A stretch of DNA of 64,000 nt from Photobacterium malacitanum (GTDB lineage Bacteria > Pseudomonadota > Gammaproteobacteria > Enterobacterales > Vibrionaceae). How positions within the stretch are numbered: the first letter of the stretch is position 1; the number at the start of each line of letters is the position of its first letter. The DNA lies in NCBI RefSeq assembly GCF_900185615.1, contig NZ_FYAK01000002.1:434001-498000 (forward strand). Reading direction: 5' to 3'. Below are positions 1 to 9,173 of this stretch, one piece after another. The notes under the pieces are model-generated. The model made no database searches. It saw only the letters and a program-made list of their open reading frames with translations, and was not told the DNA's origin. The position numbers were made by a program, and so were the translations under genes.

Positions 1-1394
1 GTCGTTGTAGCGGCATTATCAATAAAATTAATTTGCAATGGCATTCCTACACCATCATTAATAATGTCAATTTCACCAAATAAAACCCCTTCATAATAAA
101 CTTTGTTTTGCGCATCAACACGAATTTCACCTGCGCCATCACCAACAGACTCAACAAATGTTATTTCGTTTGCAGCATCTTTATAGGCAACATTAATTTT
201 AAGCTGACCGCCATTAAGAGTAACACTATCAATATCTGTTGATACGGCATCAGCGTTAACATCTAAAGAAGCAACAAGCCCCATAATATAGAGAGATTTA
301 TCGCCATTAATATTTAGAATTTCAGGGGCATTAGGATCGGGAACAATATAGGTAACAGTAAAGTAACCATGAACGAAATTATTTGTAGTATCAACAACTT
401 GAAAAGTCATTGGATAAATACCTGGATCTAACCCTGTTCCAACGGGTCCTGGAGTAAAGGTAAATTCATCAACCCCAGTTTCAACCAAAGCACCAGAGAA
501 GTCACCTAAGCTCATAACATCAATATTATTTCCGGTGACATTAAAAGTATAACTGTCTCCTTTTTTAACAATAACTTCACTATCAGTGAAAGCAATATAA
601 TTAACAACAGGCTTATCAACTAATTTAAATAATACATCAAAATGGGTTTTAGACTTAATAACGCCATTATTATCAACATCTTCTACAACAATACCGGCAC
701 TATATAATCCAGGTGATAATGTGCCAGAGTTATTCCATGTTAAAACGCCAGTACTCTCATCAATCGTTAACCCAGGAGGATTACCACCGCCCCCCATCTC
801 ACTTGTGTTACCAACACGGAATTTAATATTATCGCCATCAGGATCTAAAGCTGGAATTTTAATTGTATAATTTGTTAGCACCGAACCGTCAGTGTCTTTT
901 TGAGGAACTTGAAATAAAATTGGAAAATCAATAAGTGGAGCTCTATTTCCACCTTGAACAAGAATGGTCGATTGTATATTCCAAGAACCACCAGAGTTAT
1001 TCTTCAAATTAATTCGGCAACAACTACCATAATTAGCAAAATACGTTGTATTTACATCAATATCCTTGATCTGAGTTTCTGAAACTTCTAATTTATATTC
1101 ACCATTAATTATTTGATTAGTAATTACGCCAAGATAGGTTTTTGAACCTCCAGAAACAGTTACTCGATTACCATTACAATCAGAGCGGTTAACATGACAG
1201 GCGGTTTTTAATGAAATAATCACATCATTTTTGATTCCATCAGCGTCTAACGCAACAGGTGACCATGTTATACCGCCTCCACGCCAATGGGCAGCATGAA
1301 TAGCTGTAGAAAAAAATACAATACAAAAAAACATTAATTTAGTGATAATGCTAAATGTTATTTGTCGATAATTGTTATCTTTTTTAAATATCAT
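1..1394 (-). CDS. Secreted Ig-like repeat protein, C-terminus off window
   Basis: An open frame on the minus strand runs from an ATG at 1394 to the left edge without a stop, so about 464 N-terminal residues are present. The start MIFKKDNNYR is followed by a hydrophobic stretch and an AHA-like cleavage region, which suggests a Sec signal peptide. The mature part begins HWRGGGITWSPV, contains four cysteines in the first 90 residues or so, and continues with Ig/cadherin-like segments rich in Asp, Asn and Gly (for example DADGIKND and PALDPDGDN-type turns). A phrase like VPDPNAPEILNI introduces the last domain seen. This fits a surface or secreted protein built of putative-Ig repeats, but no binding function can be assigned. 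No strong ribosome site was seen before the ATG. The neighbour at 1891 is divergent. Confidence 0.75.
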   Translation of the reverse strand, partial: MIFKKDNNYRQITFSIITKLMFFCIVFFSTAIHAAHWRGGGITWSPVALDADGIKNDVIISLKTACHVNRSDCNGNRVTVSGGSKTYLGVITNQIINGEYKLEVSETQIKDIDVNTTYFANYGSCCRINLKNNSGGSWNIQSTILVQGGNRAPLIDFPILFQVPQKDTDGSVLTNYTIKIPALDPDGDNIKFRVGNTSEMGGGGNPPGLTIDESTGVLTWNNSGTLSPGLYSAGIVVEDVDNNGVIKSKTHFDVLFKLVDKPVVNYIAFTDSEVIVKKGDSYTFNVTGNNIDVMSLGDFSGALVETGVDEFTFTPGPVGTGLDPGIYPMTFQVVDTTNNFVHGYFTVTYIVPDPNAPEILNINGDKSLYIMGLVASLDVNADAVSTDIDSVTLNGGQLKINVAYKDAANEITFVESVGDGAGEIRVDAQNKVYYEGVLFGEIDIINDGVGMPLQINFIDNAATT

Positions 1395-1890
1395 ATTTCA
1401 TCATCTGACTTTTGTATAAAGGTCAGATAAACATGCATATATTAAACCAACCAAGCATCAAAAATAAGAAAATCATATTCGATTGATTTTAAAGCAAAAA
1501 ATAGAAATCACTCATCAATTTCCATTTATTTTTGCAAAATACAATTTATTCTTATTGATGATTTTTATTTTGATTATCATTTTCCAATAACTCTAGATCC
1601 TTAATTATTATTTTTCACATACAGTAATACTTATATTAATGATATTAAAAGAATATAACGTTATGACGTTAACCAGCAGTAACAACTCGTAGAGATATTT
1701 GTACTGTTCATGAATAAAAATAAACCACAGGCTAAATAGAGATTACATCTTCATATAAAACATAGGGTTCTCAGACAAAATCCCTGTTTTTAGACAATTT
1801 ACTTCTAAAACCCGTCATCACACTGGATAAATATTCCAACAAGCGATAAATTAGAACCATGCGCATTTCTTATTAACTACCGTGCCGACA
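1395..1890. other. Divergent intergenic region, no gene seen
   Basis: About 500 very AT-rich bases separate the minus-strand Ig-like gene from the plus-strand YccS-like gene. Promoters for both presumably lie here, but I could not pick convincing -35/-10 pairs. No open frame with a ribosome site, no RNA gene and no strong terminator hairpin was seen. Confidence 0.5.
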
Positions 1891-3993
1891 ATGATTCAAT
1901 CAAATATTTTACTTCGTTACCCATTTTTACGAACCTTTTTAAATTTAAGAACAAATATCGCAGCGCTTAGTTTCATTAGCTGCTCTATTCCATTGTTTCT
2001 CATGGGGCATGTCACCATGGGGATTGCATTCTCGTTAGGTAGTATTAGCTGCGGCTTTGCCGATACTTCAAGTGTGACCAAATACCGAATTTTAGATTTT
2101 TCAATTACCCTACCATTATTTTTCTTGATCAGTTTAGGTATTGAAATCGTTTTTCCGCACTCATTATTATTTATTGGATCATTAGCGGTCGTTAGTTTTG
2201 CACTTTTTATGCTAGCGGTACTAACACCACGATTAGGTGCGATTGGTTTTGCTGCGATTCTATTAGCCATCTATGCAATGCTATTACATCTTGATGGACG
2301 TCCAATATGGTTGATACCGTTATGGTTAACGGGTGGCGCTGTTTGGTATATTTTATGGCAAACTTTGGCGATAATTTTTCTTCCAAACCAAGAATCTAAA
2401 GATATTTTATCCGATTTATATCAGGCGCTTGCAAAAAAATTGATGATTCATGATCAAGGGTTTATTTTTGCAACAGACAAGAATCAATTATTTATTCAAT
2501 CTGCACAATTACGATCACAAATAGCTACCCTGTCACACACGCTTGAATACCGAATCCACCAGCAATTTAGTTGTGGTGAAGACAGCGCAAAATTACAAGA
2601 TCTTTACCGCTTTCTAAAAATTGCAGAGCGTATAAATGAACAAACACGATTGATGTATTTCACTTCAACACCACTTTTAAAACAACATTGCCCACAATGG
2701 TTAGAATATATCCACCATGCTAACCAACAAATTAGCCAATATCTTGCACTGGTGAGTGTCAATAATGTGCACCATTTAGCGTTACCTGACATTGATTTTG
2801 ATGCATTACGTCGTTATCAAGCCCCTAAAGAGGCACAACAAGAAATCATCGCAGCACAAGCGTTTATTAATAAACTTGATATTATTTATCTGTCTTTATG
2901 TGAATTAAAAAACCAATCAAATACATTAACGAGTCCAACTATCACTAAGCCGATTCTATTAACTTGGAAATGGCGTGAAATTGCCGCCAAATTAACCAGT
3001 CAAATGACGTTGAAATCAAGTTATTTTCGTCATGCACTGCGTGGAGCATTAAGTCTAACCACTGGCCTTATCGTTGTTCGTTTATTAGATCTCGATTTTG
3101 GTTTTTGGACACTGATGACAAGTTTATTGATTCTTCGCCCTAATTTATCAATGACGTGGACAAGATTACTGCAACGTCTAACAGGCACAATCTGTGGTTT
3201 AATTGTGGTGGGAGGATTACTACACTTTCAAGTAGCAACCAGTATTTTACCGTTTATGTTTTGTATTGCGGCAGTATTATTTTTCCATACCTCTGCCCGT
3301 CATTATGGGTTTGCGGTCTTTTTTGTAACTTTATTTGTATTTGCTGGTTTTTCCCTTAATGGTCAAGGCGATAACATTATGTTACCACGACTTGATAACA
3401 CCGTCTTAGGGGTGATTATTCCACTCGTTTTTGTGTTTATTTTAACGCCAGGCTGGCAAAAGAAATCATTTCCAACTCAACTTAATACAACGATTAACGG
3501 CTATATCGATTACTTAAAAAGTTTACAAGTATATTTAGTAAATAAACAAGAGTCACAGCTGAATATCGTTCAAAGCCACTTCCAAGACTGTGTTGTTAAT
3601 GATACCAACTTATTTGATCACTGGATGGGTTACCTTGGAGAACCGCACCGTAAATCACAAACCAGCAGTCATATTTTATTGTGTAGCCGTAGCTCTAATA
3701 TTATTTTACGGATCTTAACTCAACTGAATGAAAATAAGCAGACACTACCGCTAAACCCTAGTGTTAGTTCAAATCTAGACCATGCAATTACGTCACTGAC
3801 ATTATTACAGCAAAAGTTACAGAAATCGCCACATCATACTGATTTATTTGAACATATATCTAAACAAGAACAAGTTATTTATCAATCATTTACATATATA
3901 GAAAATGAAATTTATCGCTTTGATAATGACCAGTTAATTGCATTATTAGCAAAAGAAATTAGGTTATTTATTAATGGTATAAACCACCAATAA
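1891..3993 (+). CDS. yccS: YccS/YhfK-type (FUSC family) inner membrane protein
   Basis: A polytopic inner membrane protein of about 700 residues with the layout of E. coli YccS: an N-terminal block of six or so membrane segments (residues about 10-160), a long soluble region, a second membrane block (about 385-510, including GFWTLMTSLLILRPNLSMTW), and a C-terminal cytoplasmic tail. The text resembles YccS closely in the first block, with GAVWYILW matching GAVWYNVL. The family is linked by homology to aromatic-acid efflux proteins (FUSC), but the substrate of YccS is unknown. The frame also allows a GTG start three codons earlier at 1882; neither start has a clear ribosome site, and I prefer the ATG. 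It is a single gene with no obvious operon partner. The symbol is by similarity only. Confidence 0.8.
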   Translation: MIQSNILLRYPFLRTFLNLRTNIAALSFISCSIPLFLMGHVTMGIAFSLGSISCGFADTSSVTKYRILDFSITLPLFFLISLGIEIVFPHSLLFIGSLAVVSFALFMLAVLTPRLGAIGFAAILLAIYAMLLHLDGRPIWLIPLWLTGGAVWYILWQTLAIIFLPNQESKDILSDLYQALAKKLMIHDQGFIFATDKNQLFIQSAQLRSQIATLSHTLEYRIHQQFSCGEDSAKLQDLYRFLKIAERINEQTRLMYFTSTPLLKQHCPQWLEYIHHANQQISQYLALVSVNNVHHLALPDIDFDALRRYQAPKEAQQEIIAAQAFINKLDIIYLSLCELKNQSNTLTSPTITKPILLTWKWREIAAKLTSQMTLKSSYFRHALRGALSLTTGLIVVRLLDLDFGFWTLMTSLLILRPNLSMTWTRLLQRLTGTICGLIVVGGLLHFQVATSILPFMFCIAAVLFFHTSARHYGFAVFFVTLFVFAGFSLNGQGDNIMLPRLDNTVLGVIIPLVFVFILTPGWQKKSFPTQLNTTINGYIDYLKSLQVYLVNKQESQLNIVQSHFQDCVVNDTNLFDHWMGYLGEPHRKSQTSSHILLCSRSSNIILRILTQLNENKQTLPLNPSVSSNLDHAITSLTLLQQKLQKSPHHTDLFEHISKQEQVIYQSFTYIENEIYRFDNDQLIALLAKEIRLFINGINHQ

Positions 3994-4099
3994 CAATAAT
4001 ATTGTGCCTGTATTAGCCGCAATAACACAACAAGCGTTATTCAATGATAAAGCTGTTAGAATTGCGGTCTAAAAAGTATCATAGGTCAAGGACAGGATA

Positions 4100-4690
4100 A
4101 TGCTTAAAAAAACACAACTATGTGGCATCGCCATTGCTTTGCTCGCATCAACTTCTGCATCAGCGACAGATCAAACCATCACGCTCAATGATGGTCGCCA
4201 AGTTATTTTGCATGACAACTTTACTTGGCAATATAAACCCCAAGCTCAAGATCCAGCGGCTGAGCCTAATCTCAAGGCAACAACCGCAATTCCAGTTATC
4301 GCAACCACAGCGATCCCAGTGATTAAAGATTCAAAAGGTGTTGAAGTTAAACTGGGCAACGATAAGCCTATTCAACAACTCAATAACAGCGGCCTAGACG
4401 TACTATTAACTGCGGCGCAGTACACCAATGGAACATTGACTATTCCCACCATGCTAACCAACCAAAATTCAAAGTCAGTGGTAAATGTCACTCTGAATAT
4501 CCGCTTAAGTGATAGTAATGGCCAAACAATAGCACAGGACGATTTCACTATATGGCGCTCAATTAACCGCATGCCAGATACTTATTTTCGACCTAAAACA
4601 CAACGCGAAGGAAAACCGATTACTTTCACTGTTCCTAAAGCCAAACATTACTTTATTGATGCCAAAATCACAGACGTTGATATGAGATAA
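4100..4690 (+). CDS. DUF3157 family periplasmic protein
   Basis: A 196-residue protein with a signal peptide (MLKKTQLCGIAIALLASTSASA) and then TITLNDGRQVILHDNFTWQY, the opening I associate with Vibrionaceae DUF3157 proteins. A linker near residues 60-76 carries ATTAIPVI twice in tandem; the two copies use different synonymous codons, so the duplication is old or maintained by selection. The C-terminal half (about 80-196) looks like a beta-rich domain with an FxVPKxxxYxxDAxI ending. Function is unknown. AGGACAGG lies shortly before the ATG and can serve as ribosome site. A strong hairpin follows the stop, so this is probably a single-gene unit. Confidence 0.75.
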   Translation: MLKKTQLCGIAIALLASTSASATDQTITLNDGRQVILHDNFTWQYKPQAQDPAAEPNLKATTAIPVIATTAIPVIKDSKGVEVKLGNDKPIQQLNNSGLDVLLTAAQYTNGTLTIPTMLTNQNSKSVVNVTLNIRLSDSNGQTIAQDDFTIWRSINRMPDTYFRPKTQREGKPITFTVPKAKHYFIDAKITDVDMR

Positions 4691-4696
4691 CAACAT

Positions 4697-4735
4697 AAAA
4701 AAGCTCAAATTATCAAATATATTTGAGCTTCTTTA
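4697..4735. terminator. Bidirectional rho-independent terminator
   Basis: AAGCTCAAAT (4701-4710) pairs perfectly with ATTTGAGCTT (4721-4730) around a 10-base loop. The stem is flanked by an A-run on the left and a T-rich stretch on the right, so it can end transcripts from both convergent genes. Confidence 0.8.
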
Positions 4736-4761
4736 TCCATCATAGCACTATTAATTACTCT

Positions 4762-5574
4762 TCAGTCTGTACATATACTCACCTCAGCTATCACACCAAA
4801 ATGATCCGAGACCACATCATAAAAATCACCATTAAAAATAACTCGATGTTGCGGTACGATAACGGGCTGATTTGCAAAAATATAATCTAATCGTAGAGCT
4901 TGGCTATTTTGTTGCCAGCCATCAATATTTTTCACCACCGTGGTGCCGTTATCTTTACTTTTAGCTAATACAAAGCAATCCTTTAAGTTACACTGTAACG
5001 CATAATCGTAGCCTTGATCACGAATATGGCTTGGATTATTAAAATCGCCTAGTAAAAAGCTTAATCGTGATGATAGCGTTGCTGTAATACGGTTTAAATG
5101 ATCTTCAAACGGACTTTCTTGATCATTCCACCACCCGCAATGACAATTATAAAAATCAATATGCTGGTGCTGATAAGCGACGGTAATGCGTACCGCTCGG
5201 CGATGTTTCCAGTTACTTTCATCATAGTTATCGTTCAAATCAATCACACGATGTTCAACAATCGGCAACCGCGTTAAAAAAGCTAATCCTTCTTGGTAAA
5301 CCTCGTAACTTTGATGAACAAAATCCCACGTTAACTGGTAATGATGTCCTAATTGAGCCAATTTTTGTTGTAATAAATAGCCATAATTATCCTTCCGCAC
5401 AGGGTGATTACTTAATATTTGATCACTAATAATGTCACTTAGTGAATGCTGATTAACCTCTTGTAAGGCAATCACATCACACCCTTGCTCAATAACAGCT
5501 TGTGCAACAATATCTAACTTTTGATATTGATCTTCTTCTTGCCAACTGTGGGTATTTAAGGTCAATAACTTCAT
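4762..5574 (-). CDS. Endonuclease/exonuclease/phosphatase-fold protein
   Basis: 270 residues with the EEP (exonuclease III/DNase I-like) fold. It starts MKLLTLNTHSW, where N7 is the first metal-site residue. It continues with ALQEVN (catalytic Glu, about residue 38), YNCHCGWW, LLGDFNNPS (the GDFN motif) and ends with VSDHFGVIAEV (the SDHxG motif). All hallmarks are intact, so it should be an active phosphodiesterase or phosphatase. No signal peptide is seen, so it should be cytoplasmic. The substrate is unknown; family members act on nucleic acids, inositol phosphates or sphingomyelin. It lies downstream of the PTS gene but a terminator hairpin separates them, so it may be only partly co-transcribed. 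Confidence 0.85.
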   Translation of the reverse strand: MKLLTLNTHSWQEEDQYQKLDIVAQAVIEQGCDVIALQEVNQHSLSDIISDQILSNHPVRKDNYGYLLQQKLAQLGHHYQLTWDFVHQSYEVYQEGLAFLTRLPIVEHRVIDLNDNYDESNWKHRRAVRITVAYQHQHIDFYNCHCGWWNDQESPFEDHLNRITATLSSRLSFLLGDFNNPSHIRDQGYDYALQCNLKDCFVLAKSKDNGTTVVKNIDGWQQNSQALRLDYIFANQPVIVPQHRVIFNGDFYDVVSDHFGVIAEVSICTD

Positions 5575-5603
5575 AAATCATTCACTTATCGATACGATAT
5601 GAG

Positions 5604-5640
5604 ATAAAAAAGCGCAGCAATAATCTTCTGCGCTTATCGA
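5604..5640 (-). terminator. Rho-independent terminator after the PTS gene
   Basis: Read on the minus strand, AAGCGCAG and CTGCGCTT (5628-5635 and 5610-5617) form an 8-bp stem followed by a run of T. It would end or attenuate the glucosidase-PTS transcript before the EEP gene. Confidence 0.7.
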
Positions 5641-5664
5641 TAATATCCAGTCTCTGGGCAAGTA

Positions 5665-7287
5665 TTATGCTATCGCAAACTTATCCACTAATCCTGATTT
5701 GATCACATCAACACCTGGGCCATAAATCGCTTGTACCCCTTGATCTTTAATCACCAGTCCTAGTGCGCCAGTTGATTTCCATAGTGTATAATCAGCCACT
5801 AATGCAGGATCTTTTACAGTAATACGTAGACGCGTCATACAGGCATCAACCTCAGCAATATTGTCACGACCACCTAAATTTTGAATGATGATTTCCAGTT
5901 TGTCGTCTTGTGACATCCCTTCTGCTTTTTCATCAATGTAATTACCTGCGCGTCCTGGTGTTGGTAGATTAAATTTCACAATTAATAAGCGGAATAAAGC
6001 ATAGTTAATTGCAAAGAACGCAATACACACCATCACAAAACTAATTAAATCACCGCCAATCCCTGCAGAAATCATCATCGGAATACGTGTTATCAGTTCA
6101 ATAAGGCCAAATGCATGTACACGTAAATCAATCAAATCCACCAGTGCAAACGCCAAACCTGTTAATACTGCATGAGCAACATAAAGTACTGGTGCAACAA
6201 ACATAAACATAAATTCAATCGGCTCTGTCACACCTGTTAGCAATACCGCAAGACAAGCAGAGAAGAACATTGGTTTATATTGCAGGCGTTTATCACTATC
6301 CACACAGTGATACATTGCTAGACCAATACCAATTAAAGAAGATGCAGCAATGATCACCTGGCCTGCTTTAAAACGTGCAGGATGTACAGTATCTAATAAA
6401 TGCTGGTAAGTAGTAGGATCGGTCAGTTTAAGGTTGTTTAAATCACTCACCCATGCAAGCCATAATGGATCTTGACCATATACACTTGAACCGGCACTTG
6501 GCCCTGTTAATAACTGATATGCGCCACCTAGCTCGGTGTAATTCATTGGAATAGTTAACGTATGATGGAGGCCAAATGGCAATAATAAACGCTCTAACGT
6601 ACCGTAAACAAACGGAGCAATAATCGGTGCGCTGTCTTTTGAACTTGCAATCCATTGACCGAAATCGTTAAGCGCGCCTTGTACTAATGGCCATACGACA
6701 GCTAAACCAAACGCAATGATCACTGAATACACAATCACCATAAACGGCACAAAACGTTTACCATTAAAGAACGCTAACGCTTCTGGTAATCGCGAAAAAT
6801 CATAATAACGGTTATATAAATTAGCACCTAAGTAACCAGATATAATGCCAATAAATACTCCCATGTTCAGTGCTGGCGCGCCTAGAATAGTCGTAAAAAA
6901 TTGAGAAACAGGCAGCTCAGTACCAAATAAACTCATTACTGTCGCATGAGGATCGGTCATCATCGCGCCATTAACGCCAAAAATAACCCCAGTGGTACGG
7001 TTGATCAGTATAAATGCAATCACCGCAGCAAATGCACCACCTGCTCGCTCTTTTGCCCATGAACCACCAATTGCCACCGCAAATAGAAGATGAAGGTTAA
7101 CAATCACCCCCCAACCAATATTTTCCATAATATGGCCGAGGGTTTCGAGTGCACCGATTCCTCCCGCATACATGGCAACCACTTTACCCAATGAAATCAT
7201 AATACCGGCAGCTGGCATTACGGCGATAACAACGATCAGTGACTTTCCAAATCGTTGCCAAAAATCAAACGATAGCAATTTACTCAT
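5665..7287 (-). CDS. PTS sugar transporter EIICB, alpha-glucoside/maltose type
   Basis: A 540-residue fused EIIC-EIIB permease of the glucose/maltose/alpha-glucoside group. The EIIC part (about 1-420) has roughly ten membrane segments and the family signature GVTEPIEFMF near residue 340. The EIIB part holds the phosphorylated cysteine C483 in DACMTRLRIT. No EIIA domain is attached, so phosphate is expected to come from a separate EIIA such as Crr, as for MalX and AglA-type permeases. It lies directly downstream of an alpha-glucosidase in the same direction, which points to uptake and 6-phosphorylation of a di- or trisaccharide such as maltose, isomaltose or another alpha-glucoside. The exact sugar cannot be read from the sequence. 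Confidence 0.88.
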   Translation of the reverse strand: MSKLLSFDFWQRFGKSLIVVIAVMPAAGIMISLGKVVAMYAGGIGALETLGHIMENIGWGVIVNLHLLFAVAIGGSWAKERAGGAFAAVIAFILINRTTGVIFGVNGAMMTDPHATVMSLFGTELPVSQFFTTILGAPALNMGVFIGIISGYLGANLYNRYYDFSRLPEALAFFNGKRFVPFMVIVYSVIIAFGLAVVWPLVQGALNDFGQWIASSKDSAPIIAPFVYGTLERLLLPFGLHHTLTIPMNYTELGGAYQLLTGPSAGSSVYGQDPLWLAWVSDLNNLKLTDPTTYQHLLDTVHPARFKAGQVIIAASSLIGIGLAMYHCVDSDKRLQYKPMFFSACLAVLLTGVTEPIEFMFMFVAPVLYVAHAVLTGLAFALVDLIDLRVHAFGLIELITRIPMMISAGIGGDLISFVMVCIAFFAINYALFRLLIVKFNLPTPGRAGNYIDEKAEGMSQDDKLEIIIQNLGGRDNIAEVDACMTRLRITVKDPALVADYTLWKSTGALGLVIKDQGVQAIYGPGVDVIKSGLVDKFAIA

Positions 7288-7346
7288 AACTATTTCCTTG
7301 ACTGAGACGGCAGGTTTACGTCATCAATGACCTGCCATAAACACAA

Positions 7347-9080
7347 TTAATGTTTTTTTACAAACACGTAAGCGGCATAAGCAGGCGCAATATGTGTGGT
7401 AGTGAAATCTGTTCGCGTGGCTTCATTGTTCGGTGTCTGGTTATCGAGTACTAATTCCCCAAGTTGGTCGCTATCAAGATCAACCACTACTTCTTTATCA
7501 CTTAAATTAGTGATAATGGTCCATGTGTGATCTGAACTGATGCGTTGATAGGCATAAATATTGGTGTCATTATCAAGTAACAATTGATAGCGACCGACAA
7601 TCAAACTGTGGTTATTTTTTCGAAGCGCGATTAGCTGTTTATAAAACTGAAAAATGGAATACGGATCATGCGATTGTTGTTCAACATTAATCTCACTGTA
7701 ATTAGGATTTACTGCCAACCACGGCGTGACTTCTGAAAAGCCAGCAAACGGCGTGTTATTCCATTGCATTGGTAAACGGCTGTGATCACGCGAGACTTGA
7801 TTGAGTAAAGTTAAAATCTGCGCATCAGTTTGCCCTTGCTGCTGTAATTTAATGATCAAGTTTTTGGCTGATACATCATTAAACTCAGCTAATGATGTAA
7901 ACTGATGATTTACCATGCCAATCTCTTGACCTTGATAAATAAACGGCGTGCCCTTCATTAGAAAATAACAAGCTGCTAATGCTGTTGCGCTACCATACCA
8001 ATGGTTAACATTGGCAAAAGTATTAATACTGCGCGCTTGATCATGATTTTCTAGGTATAACGCATTCCAGCCTTTGCCTTCTAATGCATTTTGCCAACGG
8101 GTTAGAATTTGCTTAAATTCCACTAAATCAAACTGATCACGCGATTGTTCTTCAGCCCACAGTTTCATGTGTTCAAACTGGAAGATCATATTAAAAATGC
8201 CGCCTTTATCGGTGGCAGTCGCTTCAGCAACCCAAGTCAATGCATCTTGAGCCTCGACACCATTTGCTTCACCCACAGTGACAATATCAAATGGTGCAAA
8301 AGCTTGATCGCGCAATTCATAAAGGTGCTGCTCAATACCATCAACATTCATGTGATAATCAAACGAAGACACATGATCTAATCGCTTAGGGTTAGGTAAT
8401 GACGGTAGACCAGGTTGTTTTTGAATATGGCTGATCGCATCGACACGAAATCCATCAATACCGCGTGCTAACCACCAATGGATCATCGCAAACAGCGCTT
8501 GCTTAACTTCAGGATTTTGCCAATTAAGATCCGGTTGTTTTTTAGAAAAAAGGTGTAAGTAGTATTGCGCCGTATCAGCATCATATTGCCATGCACTGCC
8601 ATGGAAAATACTTTCCCAGTTATTAGGCTCAAGTGTGGGTTTTTCAGCCGTTGCTTCACAACCATCACGCCAAATGTACCAATCACGTTTAGGGCTAGTT
8701 TTGCTCTGACGAGATTCAATAAACCACGGGTGCTCATCGCTTGTATGGTTAATCACTAAATCCATAATGATACGAATGCCACGCTCATGAGCAGCACTGA
8801 TCAAGCGATCAACATCATCAAGGTTACCAAAATCAGGATGAATCGCTTGATAGTCACTAATGTCGTAACCATTATCGTCGTTAGGTGATTGATAAAATGG
8901 ACAAATCCATACTAAATCAATCCCTAACTCAGCCAGATAATCAAGTTTCGCAATGATCCCTGCAATATCACCGATACCATCTTGATTGCTATCATAGAAG
9001 CTGCGTGGATAAATTTGATAAGCCGTAGCGGCCTTCCACCATATTAATGGCGATGATGTTGCATTATTGACGTGATTCAT
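7347..9080 (-). CDS. GH13 alpha-glucosidase (AglB/TreC/oligo-1,6-glucosidase type)
   Basis: A 577-residue cytoplasmic glycoside hydrolase family 13 enzyme. WWKAATAYQIYPRSFYDSN opens the catalytic barrel. DLVINHTSDEHPWF is conserved region I, GIDGFRVDAI carries the nucleophile D214, TVGEANGV the acid/base E271 and LENHDQAR the third acid D347. GIGDIAGI and HHMHS-less loops resemble oligo-1,6-glucosidases and trehalose-6-phosphate hydrolases. Next to a PTS permease it probably hydrolyses an imported, possibly phosphorylated alpha-glucoside. The frame opens ten codons earlier at 9110, but AAGG lies eight bases before the ATG at 9080, so I choose that start. A LacI-type operator sits about 40 bases upstream. 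Confidence 0.88.
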   Translation of the reverse strand: MNHVNNATSSPLIWWKAATAYQIYPRSFYDSNQDGIGDIAGIIAKLDYLAELGIDLVWICPFYQSPNDDNGYDISDYQAIHPDFGNLDDVDRLISAAHERGIRIIMDLVINHTSDEHPWFIESRQSKTSPKRDWYIWRDGCEATAEKPTLEPNNWESIFHGSAWQYDADTAQYYLHLFSKKQPDLNWQNPEVKQALFAMIHWWLARGIDGFRVDAISHIQKQPGLPSLPNPKRLDHVSSFDYHMNVDGIEQHLYELRDQAFAPFDIVTVGEANGVEAQDALTWVAEATATDKGGIFNMIFQFEHMKLWAEEQSRDQFDLVEFKQILTRWQNALEGKGWNALYLENHDQARSINTFANVNHWYGSATALAACYFLMKGTPFIYQGQEIGMVNHQFTSLAEFNDVSAKNLIIKLQQQGQTDAQILTLLNQVSRDHSRLPMQWNNTPFAGFSEVTPWLAVNPNYSEINVEQQSHDPYSIFQFYKQLIALRKNNHSLIVGRYQLLLDNDTNIYAYQRISSDHTWTIITNLSDKEVVVDLDSDQLGELVLDNQTPNNEATRTDFTTTHIAPAYAAYVFVKKH

Positions 9081-9119
9081 CCCTTTGACCTTAGAGAATG
9101 TACAATGCATTCTTTGTAT

Positions 9120-9135
9120 GTGTTACCGATAACAC
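9120..9135. promoter_or_regulatory. LacI-family operator
   Basis: GTGTTACCGATAACAC is a near-perfect 16-bp palindrome with central CG, the usual form of LacI/GalR-family operators. It lies between the stop of the regulator gene and the start of the glucosidase gene. Binding of the adjacent regulator here, repressing the glucosidase-PTS operon, is inference. Confidence 0.75.
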
Positions 9136-9173
9136 ACACGATAAGATCGAAGCTAATCACATGCAAAATATTT

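Noticed and set aside
1550..1600. A Fur-box-like stretch (TTTGATTATCATTTT)
   Set aside because: Only about one half matches the consensus, and the surrounding DNA is so AT-rich that such matches arise by chance.
4280..4327. Recent tandem duplication in the DUF3157 gene
   Set aside because: The repeated ATTAIPVI is encoded with different synonymous codons, so it is not a fresh duplication or assembly artefact.
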